From NCBI GenBank assembly GCA_965214525.1, contig OZ243959.1, positions 1,302,001-1,366,000 of the forward strand: a stretch of 64,000 bases of DNA. The letters are read 5' to 3'. A model generated the notes under the pieces. It did not search any database, had not been told where the DNA came from, and saw nothing but the letters and a program-made list of their open reading frames with translations. Shown one piece after another: positions 53,689-62,270 of this stretch (its first letter is position 1; each line of letters opens with the position of its first letter). The position numbers and the translations under genes were made by a program. Source of the DNA: Qipengyuania_B sp965214525. GTDB taxonomy: Bacteria > Pseudomonadota > Alphaproteobacteria > Sphingomonadales > Sphingomonadaceae.

Positions 53689-54981
53689 ATGCCAAACACG
53701 ATCGCCTTTCATGCCATGTCCGCCAGTCTGCTCGCCGTCGCGGGTTCGGCTGCGCAGGCCCAACCCCTAAACGACGCAGTTTTCGTGGAACCCGAGACCG
53801 GGGAGGTCGATCCCGATCTGTCCGCCGCCGATCAGGCGATCGAAGGCGCGCGGGTCGCGCTGACAAGCGCGCTGACCTCTCTCGACATGGCGCAGACGGC
53901 GGTTCGCGCAGCACAGGGCCGAGCGCGCGTGACAGAGCGCCGGGCGGTGACCGACGAGCTAATGGTTGAGAAGATGACCAAGAAAATCGCGGTTGCGAAG
54001 GACAACGGCACTGATCCCGTCGGCGCATTCCGGTTTCTGTGCGGACCGGGGCACCTTTCTTACAACGATCCGCTAGTTCACCCCCGCAAGAAAGGCGCAA
54101 GCCACTTGCACCAGTTCTTCGGCAACCTTTCGGCGGACGAGAATTCGACTTACGAAAGCCTGCGCAAGGCCGGCGACAGTACCTGCATGAGCGCGCTGAA
54201 CCGGTCGGCCTATTGGATACCCGCACTGCTGACGGGAAAGGAGACCGTACATACTCCGGAACGGCTGGTCGTCTATTACAAGGCCGAACCATCCACCAGC
54301 GCGTTCTACACGCGTTCGAAAACCAGGCTGTCGCGCATTCCGCGGGGGTTGGCCTATATCTTCGGCTGGGATGCCAGCCGCGCGGACACGAAACATTACA
54401 CCGGCGTTTCCTTCAAGTGCAAACCCAAGGAAGGACCGGAGATCAAAGGCTCGATGCGTGAATCGCTGGCGGCATGTTCCAGGCTGGGCGGAGAGTTTTC
54501 AGCCGGACTCGAATCGCCCAGTTGCTGGGACGGGACCAATCTGACCTCGGCCAACAACCGGTCGCACATGGCGTATCGCAAGCGGGAGAAGAACACGGGC
54601 AGGCTGTATTGCCCAGACGGCTACAACACGGCCCTGCCGGCATTCACGTTGCGGGCGATCTACAAGATCGACAAGGGCAGCGACGTTTCCGGGTATGAGT
54701 TTGCCAGCGACCATATGGTGCCTCCTGCCTGGCGTGAGCCCGGCGCGAGCTTCCATGCCGATTGGTTCGGCGCGTGGAACGACAAGGTGCTGGCGCAATG
54801 GCACGCGACCTGTATCGAGGCGCATCGCAATTGTTCCGACGGAAATCTGGGCAATGGCACCCGGATGAACTGGATCGTCGACTACCCGCACGACCGCCCG
54901 ATCGAAAAACGGTTCGTGCGCGTTCCGGCAAAACCCGCTACCGCCGCGCGGCCGGGCTTACACGCAGATGGAGCGCGTTGA
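53689..54981 (+). CDS. Exported DUF1996 protein with N-terminal coiled coil
   Basis: The 430-residue product begins with a signal peptide ending AQAQP. A charged alpha-helical region of about 85 residues follows (DQAIEGARVALTSALTS onward), and then a DUF1996 domain of about 300 residues. The domain has the characteristic DPLVHPRKKGASHLHQFFGN, SAYWIPALL and the ending YEFASDHMVPPAW. DUF1996 is best known from fungi and some actinobacteria and its function is unknown. It follows the lysozyme gene by 46 bases on the same strand, so the two could form a small operon. Confidence 0.8.
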   Translation: MPNTIAFHAMSASLLAVAGSAAQAQPLNDAVFVEPETGEVDPDLSAADQAIEGARVALTSALTSLDMAQTAVRAAQGRARVTERRAVTDELMVEKMTKKIAVAKDNGTDPVGAFRFLCGPGHLSYNDPLVHPRKKGASHLHQFFGNLSADENSTYESLRKAGDSTCMSALNRSAYWIPALLTGKETVHTPERLVVYYKAEPSTSAFYTRSKTRLSRIPRGLAYIFGWDASRADTKHYTGVSFKCKPKEGPEIKGSMRESLAACSRLGGEFSAGLESPSCWDGTNLTSANNRSHMAYRKREKNTGRLYCPDGYNTALPAFTLRAIYKIDKGSDVSGYEFASDHMVPPAWREPGASFHADWFGAWNDKVLAQWHATCIEAHRNCSDGNLGNGTRMNWIVDYPHDRPIEKRFVRVPAKPATAARPGLHADGAR

Positions 54982-55086
54982 TCGCGCGGCGGCGAGGGGA
55001 CGCTATCTTGAGGCGGCGCTTTCCGGCTCTAACGTCGATCCGCGCAGGCACACCATTGCAACGCCCCCGAAGCGCAGCCGGCGAGT

Positions 55087-55935
55087 TCAACCGCGAATGG
55101 TGTAGGCGGCTGCCGTGCCGTCCTTGGCCGGACGCAACTGATCGCTTTTCCGGCTTTTCTTTCGGGCCTCCATGGCCTTTGCGATAAGCCGGTCCTGCTC
55201 GTCAGAGGACAACCGTACCCAGCCATCGCGGGTAAGTCGCTCGATCGGGCGGAACCGGATCTTGTACTGCATCCGGTCGGAACCATCGACCCAATAGCCC
55301 AGATAGACATAGGGCAGACCCATCTGTGCCGCTCGGCGGATGTGATCGAGAATGATGTAATTGCCCAGGCCCGATCGCCGCTCGTGCTTCGGATCGTAGA
55401 AGCTGTAGATCATCGACAGCCCATCGCCCTGCAGATCGGTCAGGCAGGCGCCCACCAATTGCCCGGGAGCGTCGCCCTCGGACGGCTCGCGATATTCGGT
55501 GATGAAGCTGGAAACGGGCGTATGCTCCACCATGTCTGCATAATCGCTGTCGTCCATCGACGCCATGCCGCCGCCCGGATGACGGGAGGCAAGATAGCGC
55601 TGCAGCAGATCGAATTGTTCCGAGGTTGCCCAAGGCCGGCATTCCGTCGCTACCAGATCGCCGTGCTGCTTCAACAGCCGCCGCTGCGATGTCGAGGGCT
55701 GGAACTCGTTCGTCACCAGGCGGACCGACACGCAAGCGTTGCAATTGAGGCAGCTTGGCCGATAGGCGACCGTCTGACTGCGCCGGAAACCGATCCTTCC
55801 CAAAGCCTCGTTCAGCTCGTCCGCACTGGCGCCTTTCAACTCGGTGAATACTTTGCGCTCCGTACGCCCTTCCAGATAGGGACACGGCGCGGGGCTCGTT
55901 ACGAAGAAGCGGGGGAAGCGGATCGGGGCGGTCAC
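55087..55935 (-). CDS. bpt: Bpt: leucyl/arginyl-tRNA--protein transferase (N-degron)
   Basis: Bpt-type transferases move Leu from tRNA onto proteins starting with Asp or Glu, marking them for ClpAPS degradation. The 282-residue product has the N-terminal cluster-binding-like CPYLEGR and CLNCNACVSVR, with cysteines as in eukaryotic Ate1, and the GNAT-like C-terminal SMIYSFYDP, YIILDHIRRA and YLGYWVDGSDRMQYK. The GTG start is the first with a homologous N-terminus. It stands alone and divergent from its neighbours. Leu-specific versus Arg-specific action cannot be read directly. Confidence 0.88.
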   Translation of the reverse strand: MTAPIRFPRFFVTSPAPCPYLEGRTERKVFTELKGASADELNEALGRIGFRRSQTVAYRPSCLNCNACVSVRLVTNEFQPSTSQRRLLKQHGDLVATECRPWATSEQFDLLQRYLASRHPGGGMASMDDSDYADMVEHTPVSSFITEYREPSEGDAPGQLVGACLTDLQGDGLSMIYSFYDPKHERRSGLGNYIILDHIRRAAQMGLPYVYLGYWVDGSDRMQYKIRFRPIERLTRDGWVRLSSDEQDRLIAKAMEARKKSRKSDQLRPAKDGTAAAYTIRG

Positions 55936-56119
55936 CTGGCGTGAAATCCTGATAAGCTGTCGGGGTTGGAAGCGAACATCGTCAACATGGTATGGAGCCT
56001 CGTTGCCAAACGTTAAAGCTGATTAACCATCAATCGTGGTCAAAGTTTGGTAAACGAAGTCAGCCGGTTGAGCCATCACTAATCAGCCGCCCCGCACCCG
56101 CCGGCGGCCGGGCGGCAGC

Positions 56120-57373
56120 TCAATGCAATTCGACCGGTTCGATGACATATCCATTGTCTTGCAGGGCCGCGACCAGTCCATCGATCTGCTGCCGATCCCG
56201 CGCCTCGCACTCTATGTCGGTGATCAACCCCTTCGCCGGCAGGTTGGTGAAGATGCGCTGATGATAGATCTCGATGATGTTGACGTTGTGCGCATCGAAT
56301 TCGCGCATGACCTTGTAGAGCGCACCGGGGCGATCCTGCAGCCTGATACGCAGCCGGGCAAGCCGCCCTTCGCGCGCCAGGTCGCGCAGCAACACGTTGG
56401 CGAGCAGGCGCGTATCGATGTTGCCACCACACAGCACCAGGCCAAGCCGCTTGCCTTGGAAGCGTGGCTTGTTCGCCAGCACCGCCGCCAATCCCGCGGC
56501 GCCTGCCCCTTCGACGACGGTCTTCTCGATCTGCAGCAGCAGCGAGACGGCATTTTCGAGCGAGGCCTCGTTCACCAGCAGGATCTCGTCAACTCGCTCG
56601 GCGATGATACCTGCCGTAAATTCGCCCGGCTCCTTGACCGCAATGCCTTCGGCCAGCGTATCGCCCCCGCAAGGTTGCTTGCCGCCGTGAATGCGGTTGT
56701 GCATGGAGGGGAACAGCTGCGCTTCGACGCCCACCACCTCCATGCCTGGCTTGAGCGCCCGCGCGACCGTCGCCATGCCGGAGATCAGCCCGCCCCCTCC
56801 TATCGGGGTGACGAAACAATCGAGGTCCGGAACATCCTCCAGCATTTCCAGGGCCACGGTGCCGGCTCCGGCCGCCACATTGGCGTCGTCGAACGGATGG
56901 ACGAAGGTAAGCCCGCGCTTCACTTCCAGTTCGCGGGCATAGGCATAAGCCTCGTCGAAGGTCTCGCCATGCAGCACGACATTGCCGCCCACGCTTTCGG
57001 TTTGCATGACCTTCACCGTGGGCGTGGTGCTGGGCATGACGATCGTCACCGGCACATCGAGCCGGGTGCCATGATAGCTCAACCCCTGTGAATGATTGCC
57101 CGCCGACGCCGCGATCACTCCCTTGCGCCGCTGCTCGTCCCCCAGCAGCAGCAGGGCGTTCAGCGCGCCGCGTTCCTTGTAGGCGGCGGTGAATTGCAGG
57201 TTCTCGAACTTCAGCCAAATGTCGGCCCCGCATATCTGCGACAGGGTGCGGGATCTGAGCATCGGGGTGCGGACCACTGCTCCCGCGATACGAGCGGCGG
57301 CTGCCACCACATCATCAAGGGTCAAAGCCGCACCGCCAAGGCTGCCGGGCTTGGTCAAAAGCGCGTTGCTCAT
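56120..57373 (-). CDS. ilvA: Threonine ammonia-lyase (catabolic-type length) with ACT-like domain
   Basis: This PLP enzyme deaminates threonine to 2-oxobutyrate, the first step toward isoleucine. The 417-residue product has the Schiff-base Lys66 in FTAAYKERGA (more often FTGSFKERGA), the substrate motif SAGNHSQGL, the PLP loop GGGGLISG and a C-terminal ACT-like domain of about 75 residues (LARLRIRLQDRPGALYKV). One ACT-like domain is present, whereas classical biosynthetic IlvA has two, so feedback control by isoleucine may differ. It is divergent from the amidohydrolase at 57537. Confidence 0.92.
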   Translation of the reverse strand: MSNALLTKPGSLGGAALTLDDVVAAAARIAGAVVRTPMLRSRTLSQICGADIWLKFENLQFTAAYKERGALNALLLLGDEQRRKGVIAASAGNHSQGLSYHGTRLDVPVTIVMPSTTPTVKVMQTESVGGNVVLHGETFDEAYAYARELEVKRGLTFVHPFDDANVAAGAGTVALEMLEDVPDLDCFVTPIGGGGLISGMATVARALKPGMEVVGVEAQLFPSMHNRIHGGKQPCGGDTLAEGIAVKEPGEFTAGIIAERVDEILLVNEASLENAVSLLLQIEKTVVEGAGAAGLAAVLANKPRFQGKRLGLVLCGGNIDTRLLANVLLRDLAREGRLARLRIRLQDRPGALYKVMREFDAHNVNIIEIYHQRIFTNLPAKGLITDIECEARDRQQIDGLVAALQDNGYVIEPVELH

Positions 57374-57536
57374 GAACGCGAGCGTTAGGCCTGCTGCCCA
57401 GCAACATCAATGGACCTAAGCGGCAAATCTTTTGCATGAGGGATCGGCTTGTTCTGCCGCGGTTTGCGACATAGGGATTGCTGATGCCGCTTCGCTCGGA
57501 CACGAACGGCAGACCAACAACAGGACACCGCCCGCA

Positions 57537-59201
57537 ATGTTTTGCTCACGATCGACCCTAATACTGACGATAGCCGGGCTTTTCATTCTTCCCACTCAGG
57601 CCGACGCCGATACCATCATCGACAACGTGCGCGGGGCGACGATCGGCAAGGATGGCGAGATCGAACGTTTCGCCGCGATCCATATCGACGACGATGGCAA
57701 GATCGTGCGTACCTTCCGGCAGGGCGAGCGGATGCCGAACATCTCCGCCCATCGGATCGATGCGCAGGGCAAGACCATGCTGCCCGGCTTCATCGATTCG
57801 CACGTGCATGTGATGGCGATCGGCTTCGGGGCGCTCACGCTCGATCTGTCGCAGACCAATTCGCTGGAAGAGGCGCTGGCCGCGATCGAGACCTTCGCGC
57901 GCGAGAACCCCGGCCGCCCCTGGATACTGGGCCGTGGATGGAATCAGGAGAAATGGGGCCTCAATCGCTTTCCCACCGCCGCTGAGCTGGATGCGGTCGT
58001 GTCCGATCGTCCGGTCTGGCTGGAACGGGTCGATGGCCACGCCGGCTGGGGCAATTCGCGTGCCCTGGCACTGGGCGCGGTCGACGAGACGACCACCGAC
58101 CCCGCGGGCGGGCGCATCGAACGTACCGCCGATGGTGCACCGTCTGGCGTGCTGGTGGATGCAGCGGCGCAACTCGTGCAGCGCGTGGTGCCCCCGCCCC
58201 GGCCCGGCGAACGGGATATCGCTCTGGCCAAGGCGCAGCAGGTGCTTCACGCCTACGGGATCACCGCGGTCGCCGATATGGGCACCACCATCGAGGATTG
58301 GCAGGCCATGCGGCGCGCCGGCGATGCCGGATGGCTCAGCCTGCGGATCATGGCCTACGCGGCAGGCATGGAACAGGCCGAGTTGATCGCAGGCGCCGGT
58401 CCCTCCCCTTGGCTGTACGACGATACGTTGCGGCTTGGCGGCGTGAAGCTCTATCTCGACGGGGCTCTGGGCTCGCGCGGGGCCTGGCTGAAGCAGCCAT
58501 ACGCGGACGATCCCGGTAATCGCGGCCTGCCGCTGATGGACGAGACCAGGCTGCGCAACACCATGTCGCTTGCGGCGATGAACCGGTTCCAGCTGGCGAT
58601 CCATGCGATCGGGGATAAGGCGAACGCCGAAGTGCTTGGCGCCATTTCGGAACTTGCACCCAGCTACGATGGCGACCGGCGCTGGCGAATAGAGCATGCA
58701 CAGGTGCTCGCCCCGGCTGATATCGTATTGATCGGACAGCACGGTATCATCGCGTCGATGCAGCCGGTGCACCAGACCTCCGACCGGCTGATGGCCGAAG
58801 CGCGGCTGGGAGAGGCGCGGCTGGAAGGCACTTATGCCTGGCGCACCATCGCGGATACGGGGGCGCGCCTGGCGTTTGGTTCGGACGCGCCGGTCGAATC
58901 GCCCGATCCGCTGGCCGGTTTCGCAGTCGCCCTGTCGCGTGAGGACGCGCAAGGCCAGCCGCCCGGCGGTTGGTATCCCGCCGAACGCGTAACGCCCGCG
59001 CAGGCGCTGGCTGCCTTTACTTCCGATGGCGCGTTCGCCGGGTTTGCCGAAGGACTGTTCGGCCGGTTGATCGCTGGGGAACATGCCGATTTCGTTCTTC
59101 TGGACAGCGATCCGACGCGCCTTGGCCCGGCACGCATTCGATCGATTTCGGTGGTCGAGACCTGGGTTGACGGGCGTAAGGTGTTTCCCCGGCCAGATTG
59201 A
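57537..59201 (+). CDS. Exported amidohydrolase (Amidohydro_3/YtcJ type)
   Basis: The 554-residue protein has a signal peptide (TLILTIAGLFILPTQADA) and a TIM-barrel amidohydrolase fold. Metal-binding motifs are HVH in IDSHVHVMAIG, the Lys/His region IHAIGDKANAE, RIEHAQVL and GSDAPVESPDPL. Family members act on amide bonds of small molecules such as formamides; the substrate here is unknown. The ATG at 57537 has AGGA 11 bases ahead, and a longer frame upstream has no signal. A hairpin follows the stop. Confidence 0.88.
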   Translation: MFCSRSTLILTIAGLFILPTQADADTIIDNVRGATIGKDGEIERFAAIHIDDDGKIVRTFRQGERMPNISAHRIDAQGKTMLPGFIDSHVHVMAIGFGALTLDLSQTNSLEEALAAIETFARENPGRPWILGRGWNQEKWGLNRFPTAAELDAVVSDRPVWLERVDGHAGWGNSRALALGAVDETTTDPAGGRIERTADGAPSGVLVDAAAQLVQRVVPPPRPGERDIALAKAQQVLHAYGITAVADMGTTIEDWQAMRRAGDAGWLSLRIMAYAAGMEQAELIAGAGPSPWLYDDTLRLGGVKLYLDGALGSRGAWLKQPYADDPGNRGLPLMDETRLRNTMSLAAMNRFQLAIHAIGDKANAEVLGAISELAPSYDGDRRWRIEHAQVLAPADIVLIGQHGIIASMQPVHQTSDRLMAEARLGEARLEGTYAWRTIADTGARLAFGSDAPVESPDPLAGFAVALSREDAQGQPPGGWYPAERVTPAQALAAFTSDGAFAGFAEGLFGRLIAGEHADFVLLDSDPTRLGPARIRSISVVETWVDGRKVFPRPD

Positions 59202-59208
59202 ACATGGC

Positions 59209-59223
59209 CACCCCCTTGGGGTG
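59209..59223 (+). terminator. Short hairpin after the amidohydrolase
   Basis: CACCCC and GGGGTG form a 6-bp stem with a 3-base loop, seven bases after the stop. The stem is strong in GC but short, and no T-run follows. It may be only a minor terminator. Confidence 0.3.
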
Positions 59224-59347
59224 CTAGCGAGGTAAACGTTAAGGAACGGGCAACCATTGCAGCCTATCGCATAGCCGTTCCGTTCTGGCAGCATGATGGC
59301 GTAGGGCACGCATGTCGTTTGCAGGAACGAAACGAGCGGAGAGATCG

Positions 59348-59563
59348 ATGATTTGGAAATTGACTGGCATCCTGGGGGCAAGCGCGCTCGCCGCCGCGCC
59401 GATCGCGGCGCAGGTTTCCGCGCGCGCTTCGGCCCCTGTGCGGCAGGCAAGCGGTATCACCGCGGACCAGAACCTGGTGTTCTATCTCGGTATCGCGGCT
59501 GTTGCCGCAGGTATCGTACTGCTGGTGGAGGATGACGACGACGCCCCGATCAGCGAGGATTGA
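59348..59563 (+). CDS. Small exported membrane protein with Asp-rich tail (paralogue A)
   Basis: This 71-residue product begins with a signal-like helix (IWKLTGILGASALAAAPIAAQ), has a short polar linker with RASAPVRQ, a second hydrophobic helix (LVFYLGIAAVAAGIVLLV) and ends in EDDDDAPISED. GGAGAG lies just before the ATG at 59348; an upstream ATG at 59312 has poor context. It is a paralogue of the next gene (59728). Small proteins of this shape occur in sphingomonads by my recollection, with unknown function. Confidence 0.72.
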   Translation: MIWKLTGILGASALAAAPIAAQVSARASAPVRQASGITADQNLVFYLGIAAVAAGIVLLVEDDDDAPISED

Positions 59564-59727
59564 CGAACCGCCGCTTGTGGCTTTTTCGCAACTGCCGACC
59601 GAATTACTGCGACGAACCGGGCCATTACTGCCGGGATTGACATTAACACGGGTTGATTTGAATTTTTCGAAAGCGTAGATGCCAGCCGGTATATGCGAAC
59701 CTCTAATCAGGGAAGACAGGAGTACAT

Positions 59728-59946
59728 ATGAAATTGCGCAATGCACTGGCCGCTACGGCAGCCATCACCCTTGCAGCCGCCCCGGCGGTTGCGGAAGCCA
59801 ATTTGAAGCGCGCTTCGGCTCCGGTCGAAGGTGAATCCGAACTGACCGGCTCCAGCGTCATCATCGGTCTGCTCGCTGCGGCGGCGGTTATCGGCGGCAT
59901 CATCATCGCTGTTGACGACGACGACGATCCAATCAGCGGCGGCTGA
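59728..59946 (+). CDS. Small exported membrane protein with Asp-rich tail (paralogue B)
   Basis: This 72-residue product has the same design as the gene at 59348: signal-like helix (LAATAAITLAAAPAVAEA), linker with RASAPVEGE, membrane helix (SVIIGLLAAAAVIGGIIIA) and the tail VDDDDDPISGG. The AGGAG at 59716-59720 is at good distance. A TTGACA at 59637 could be its promoter -35, though no clear -10 is at the right spacing. A strong terminator follows. The function is unknown. Confidence 0.78.
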   Translation: MKLRNALAATAAITLAAAPAVAEANLKRASAPVEGESELTGSSVIIGLLAAAAVIGGIIIAVDDDDDPISGG

Positions 59947-59971
59947 TCGACGGTCGATCATACGAATACGA

Positions 59972-60000
59972 ACGGGGCCTTCGGGCTCCGTTTTTGTTTG
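59972..60000 (+). terminator. Rho-independent terminator after paralogue B
   Basis: An 8-bp stem (ACGGGGCC with GGCTCCGT, one G-T pair) closes a TTCG tetraloop and is followed by TTTTTGTTTG. It lies 26 bases after the stop and is the clearest intrinsic terminator in the window. Confidence 0.9.
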
Positions 60001-60091
60001 TAGGGACGGTTCGACTGTTTGTACCAGCGTTCGCCTGCGCTGCCTGCCAGGTAAAATTGACGAACGCAGAGCCACGGCGCGTGACAATTGT

Positions 60092-60913
60092 TCAAGGTTC
60101 GACGGGGTGCTCGTTGCTCCCTGCGCCGTCGGGTGAGGCGGCCGCGGGCGCATCGTTCAGGCGCTTGCGGTCGGATAGCCGCATGATGACCAGCGACCCT
60201 TCGAACAACAGGTACAGCGGCACTGCGAGGATCAGCTGCGATCCTGGATCGGGGGGCGTAACGATAGCGGCGACTGCCACCACTCCAACGATGACGTACC
60301 GCCTGGCCTTCACCAATTGATCGCGCGATACGATCCCTGCCCGGTTCAGCAGCAGCAGCAAAACCGGCAACAGGAAGCTGATGCCAAAGGCCAGGATGAA
60401 CTGCATCACCAGCGACAGGTAGTCTCCAGTGCCAGGCAAAGCCTCTAGGTCGAGCCCGCCGACATTGCCCTCGAACCCCAGGAACCAGCGGAACGCGGTT
60501 GGCATGACGACGAAGTAGGCCAGCGCAGCCCCGGAGACGAACAGAACCGGCGTCGCTATCAGAAACGGCAGGAAAGCGCGTTTCTCCTTTGCATAGAGAC
60601 CAGGTGCAATAAACGCCCACAGCTGGTTGGCGATGATCGGGAAACTGATGAAGAAACCGGCGAACAGCGCCACCTTCAGTTCGACGAAAAAGGCTTCGTA
60701 AAGCTGGGTATAGATCAGGCGCCCCTGCCCCTGTGGAAACGCCTCTGTCAGGGGACGGACCAGAAAACCGAAAATCTCGTCGGCGAAATACAGGCATCCG
60801 GCGAAGGCGACGGCGAGCGCTAGCAGGCTGCGCATCAGGCGGGTGCGCAATTCGATCAGATGGTCGAGCAGCGGCGCCTGACTATCGTCGATATCGCTAA
60901 GCTTGAAGACCAT
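60092..60913 (-). CDS. tatC: Sec-independent translocase protein TatC
   Basis: TatC is the six-helix receptor for twin-arginine signal peptides. The 273-residue product has the N-terminal LLDHLIELRTRLMRSLLAL motif, FFISFPIIANQLWAF, VVMPTAF and the conserved P-rich AIVTPPDPGSQLIL. It is the last gene of the nagZ-scpAB-tatABC run and begins four bases after tatB. Confidence 0.96.
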   Translation of the reverse strand: MVFKLSDIDDSQAPLLDHLIELRTRLMRSLLALAVAFAGCLYFADEIFGFLVRPLTEAFPQGQGRLIYTQLYEAFFVELKVALFAGFFISFPIIANQLWAFIAPGLYAKEKRAFLPFLIATPVLFVSGAALAYFVVMPTAFRWFLGFEGNVGGLDLEALPGTGDYLSLVMQFILAFGISFLLPVLLLLLNRAGIVSRDQLVKARRYVIVGVVAVAAIVTPPDPGSQLILAVPLYLLFEGSLVIMRLSDRKRLNDAPAAASPDGAGSNEHPVEP

Positions 60914-60917
60914 GGGC

Positions 60918-61325
60918 TCAACCGTTGGAAAGCTTGCGCCGGTCGTCCTCGGCGTGCCCGTCGTCGGCGGTGGTCTGGGCGGCCGGTTCCGAGGGCAATG
61001 CCGCAGCGTTGGATGTGTCTTTCTGCACCGGCTCGCCCGGCGGGAGCGGCATCATCTGCGGCGTATCGGCAGGTGCTTCGCCATCCTTTGCCGTGTCTTG
61101 CGCCATGATCTGCGCGTTGCGTTCTTTCCAGGTCTTTTCCATTTCCTCCATTTCCGCCTCGCGGATCATCGCATCGACGCCGGAGCGGAAATGGTTGGAC
61201 ACGCGGCGCACCTTACCCATCCAGCGTCCTGCCGTGCGCATGGCGACGGGCATGTCCTTGGGACCGATCACGAGAACCGCCACGACCACGATCACCAGCA
61301 GTTCAGCGGCACCGATATCGAACAT
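60918..61325 (-). CDS. tatB: Sec-independent translocase protein TatB
   Basis: TatB forms the substrate-receptor complex with TatC. The 135-residue product has one N-terminal membrane helix (FDIGAAELLVIVVVAVLVIGP), the conserved GPKDMP turn and an amphipathic helix (MRTAGRWMGKVRRVSNHF), then an acidic Pro-rich tail. It lies between tatA and tatC, 30 bases from tatA. Confidence 0.94.
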   Translation of the reverse strand: MFDIGAAELLVIVVVAVLVIGPKDMPVAMRTAGRWMGKVRRVSNHFRSGVDAMIREAEMEEMEKTWKERNAQIMAQDTAKDGEAPADTPQMMPLPPGEPVQKDTSNAAALPSEPAAQTTADDGHAEDDRRKLSNG

Positions 61326-61355
61326 GGATCAGGGACGCTTGTACAACGGCCGCGC

Positions 61356-61595
61356 TTACGAACGGTCGGTTCGATCGACCTCGCGGACCGGCTCCGTCTG
61401 CCTGGTCTCGGCAGGTGGCCCCTCGATACGTGGTGCAGGCTTCACCTCGGTTGGATGGTCTTCCTCGTTCATGCCGTGTTTGAAGCTTTTGATGCCTTTG
61501 CCGAAATCGCCCATCATTTCTGAAATCTTGCCCCGTCCGAACAGCACGAGGATGACGATCGCGATGATGATGAGCTGCCAGGGGCCGAGCGACAT
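61356..61595 (-). CDS. tatA: Sec-independent translocase protein TatA
   Basis: TatA forms the translocation channel of the Tat system. The 79-residue product has a membrane helix (WQLIIIAIVILVLFGRGKI) with the FG hinge, then the amphipathic helix (GDFGKGIKSFKHGM) and a charged tail. It starts 75 bases after the scpB stop. Confidence 0.95.
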   Translation of the reverse strand: MSLGPWQLIIIAIVILVLFGRGKISEMMGDFGKGIKSFKHGMNEEDHPTEVKPAPRIEGPPAETRQTEPVREVDRTDRS

Positions 61596-61670
61596 GGAAA
61601 AACCTTTCGATTGAATAATCGTATTATAGGGCGTCGCCGCTGAATATACCAGCCAAGGTGAATGCAGCCT

Positions 61671-62270
61671 CTATCCTGCCTCATCGATCGGTTCGGCCGG
61701 GATATCCGCCGCAGGATCGATGAGGCCCGCCGCGCGCAATTCGGCAAGGCCGGGCAGATCGTGGCGGTGGGACAAACCGAAATGCGCCAGGAACTGCGTG
61801 GTGGTGGCATAGGTGACCGGCCGGCCGGGTGTCTCGCGCCTTCCGGCAAGCCGAATCCAGTTGGTCTTCAGTAGCACGTCGAGCGTTCCGGCAGACGTCT
61901 GCACACCGCGGATCGCCTCGATCTCCGCGCGGCTTGCCGGTTCGTGATACGCGATGATCGCCAGCACCTCGGTCGCCGCGCGGCTCAATGGGCGCAGACG
62001 TTCGCGCTCCCGACGCAGGATATAGGCAAGGTCGGGCGCGGTTTCGAAATGCCAGGCTTTGCCGCGCTCGACAATACGAATGCCGCGACCGATATAATGC
62101 AGGCGCAATTCGTTCAGGCCGTCGCGAACGTCCGCCAGGCTCGCATGGCCGAGATGGTCGGCAAGCGCTTCGGCTGTCATCGGCTGGTCGCTGGCAAAGA
62201 GGCAGGCTTCGATAACGCGTACGATTTCACTCGGGTCGCTGTGATCGAGCGCAGAAGGCCCGGGGGTCAT
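61671..62270 (-). CDS. scpB: Segregation and condensation protein ScpB
   Basis: ScpB is the winged-helix partner of ScpA in the SMC condensin complex. The 199-residue product has two winged-helix domains: VRVIEACLFASDQPM in the first and LSRAATEVLAIIAYHEPASRAEIEAIRGV in the second, followed by LAHFGLSHRHDLP. The ATG at 62270 overlaps the scpA stop by four bases, so a longer frame upstream is excluded. The smc gene is not in the window. Confidence 0.95.
   Translation of the reverse strand: MTPGPSALDHSDPSEIVRVIEACLFASDQPMTAEALADHLGHASLADVRDGLNELRLHYIGRGIRIVERGKAWHFETAPDLAYILRRERERLRPLSRAATEVLAIIAYHEPASRAEIEAIRGVQTSAGTLDVLLKTNWIRLAGRRETPGRPVTYATTTQFLAHFGLSHRHDLPGLAELRAAGLIDPAADIPAEPIDEAG

Noticed and set aside
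56088..56119. GC-rich inverted repeat (GCCGCCC/GGGCGGC) after ilvA
   Set aside because: It could fold, but no T-run follows and the region is simply GC-rich, so a terminator is not supported.
57558..59450. 630-codon minus-strand open frame opposite the amidohydrolase
   Set aside because: The plus-strand gene has a signal peptide and metal motifs; the antisense frame has neither.
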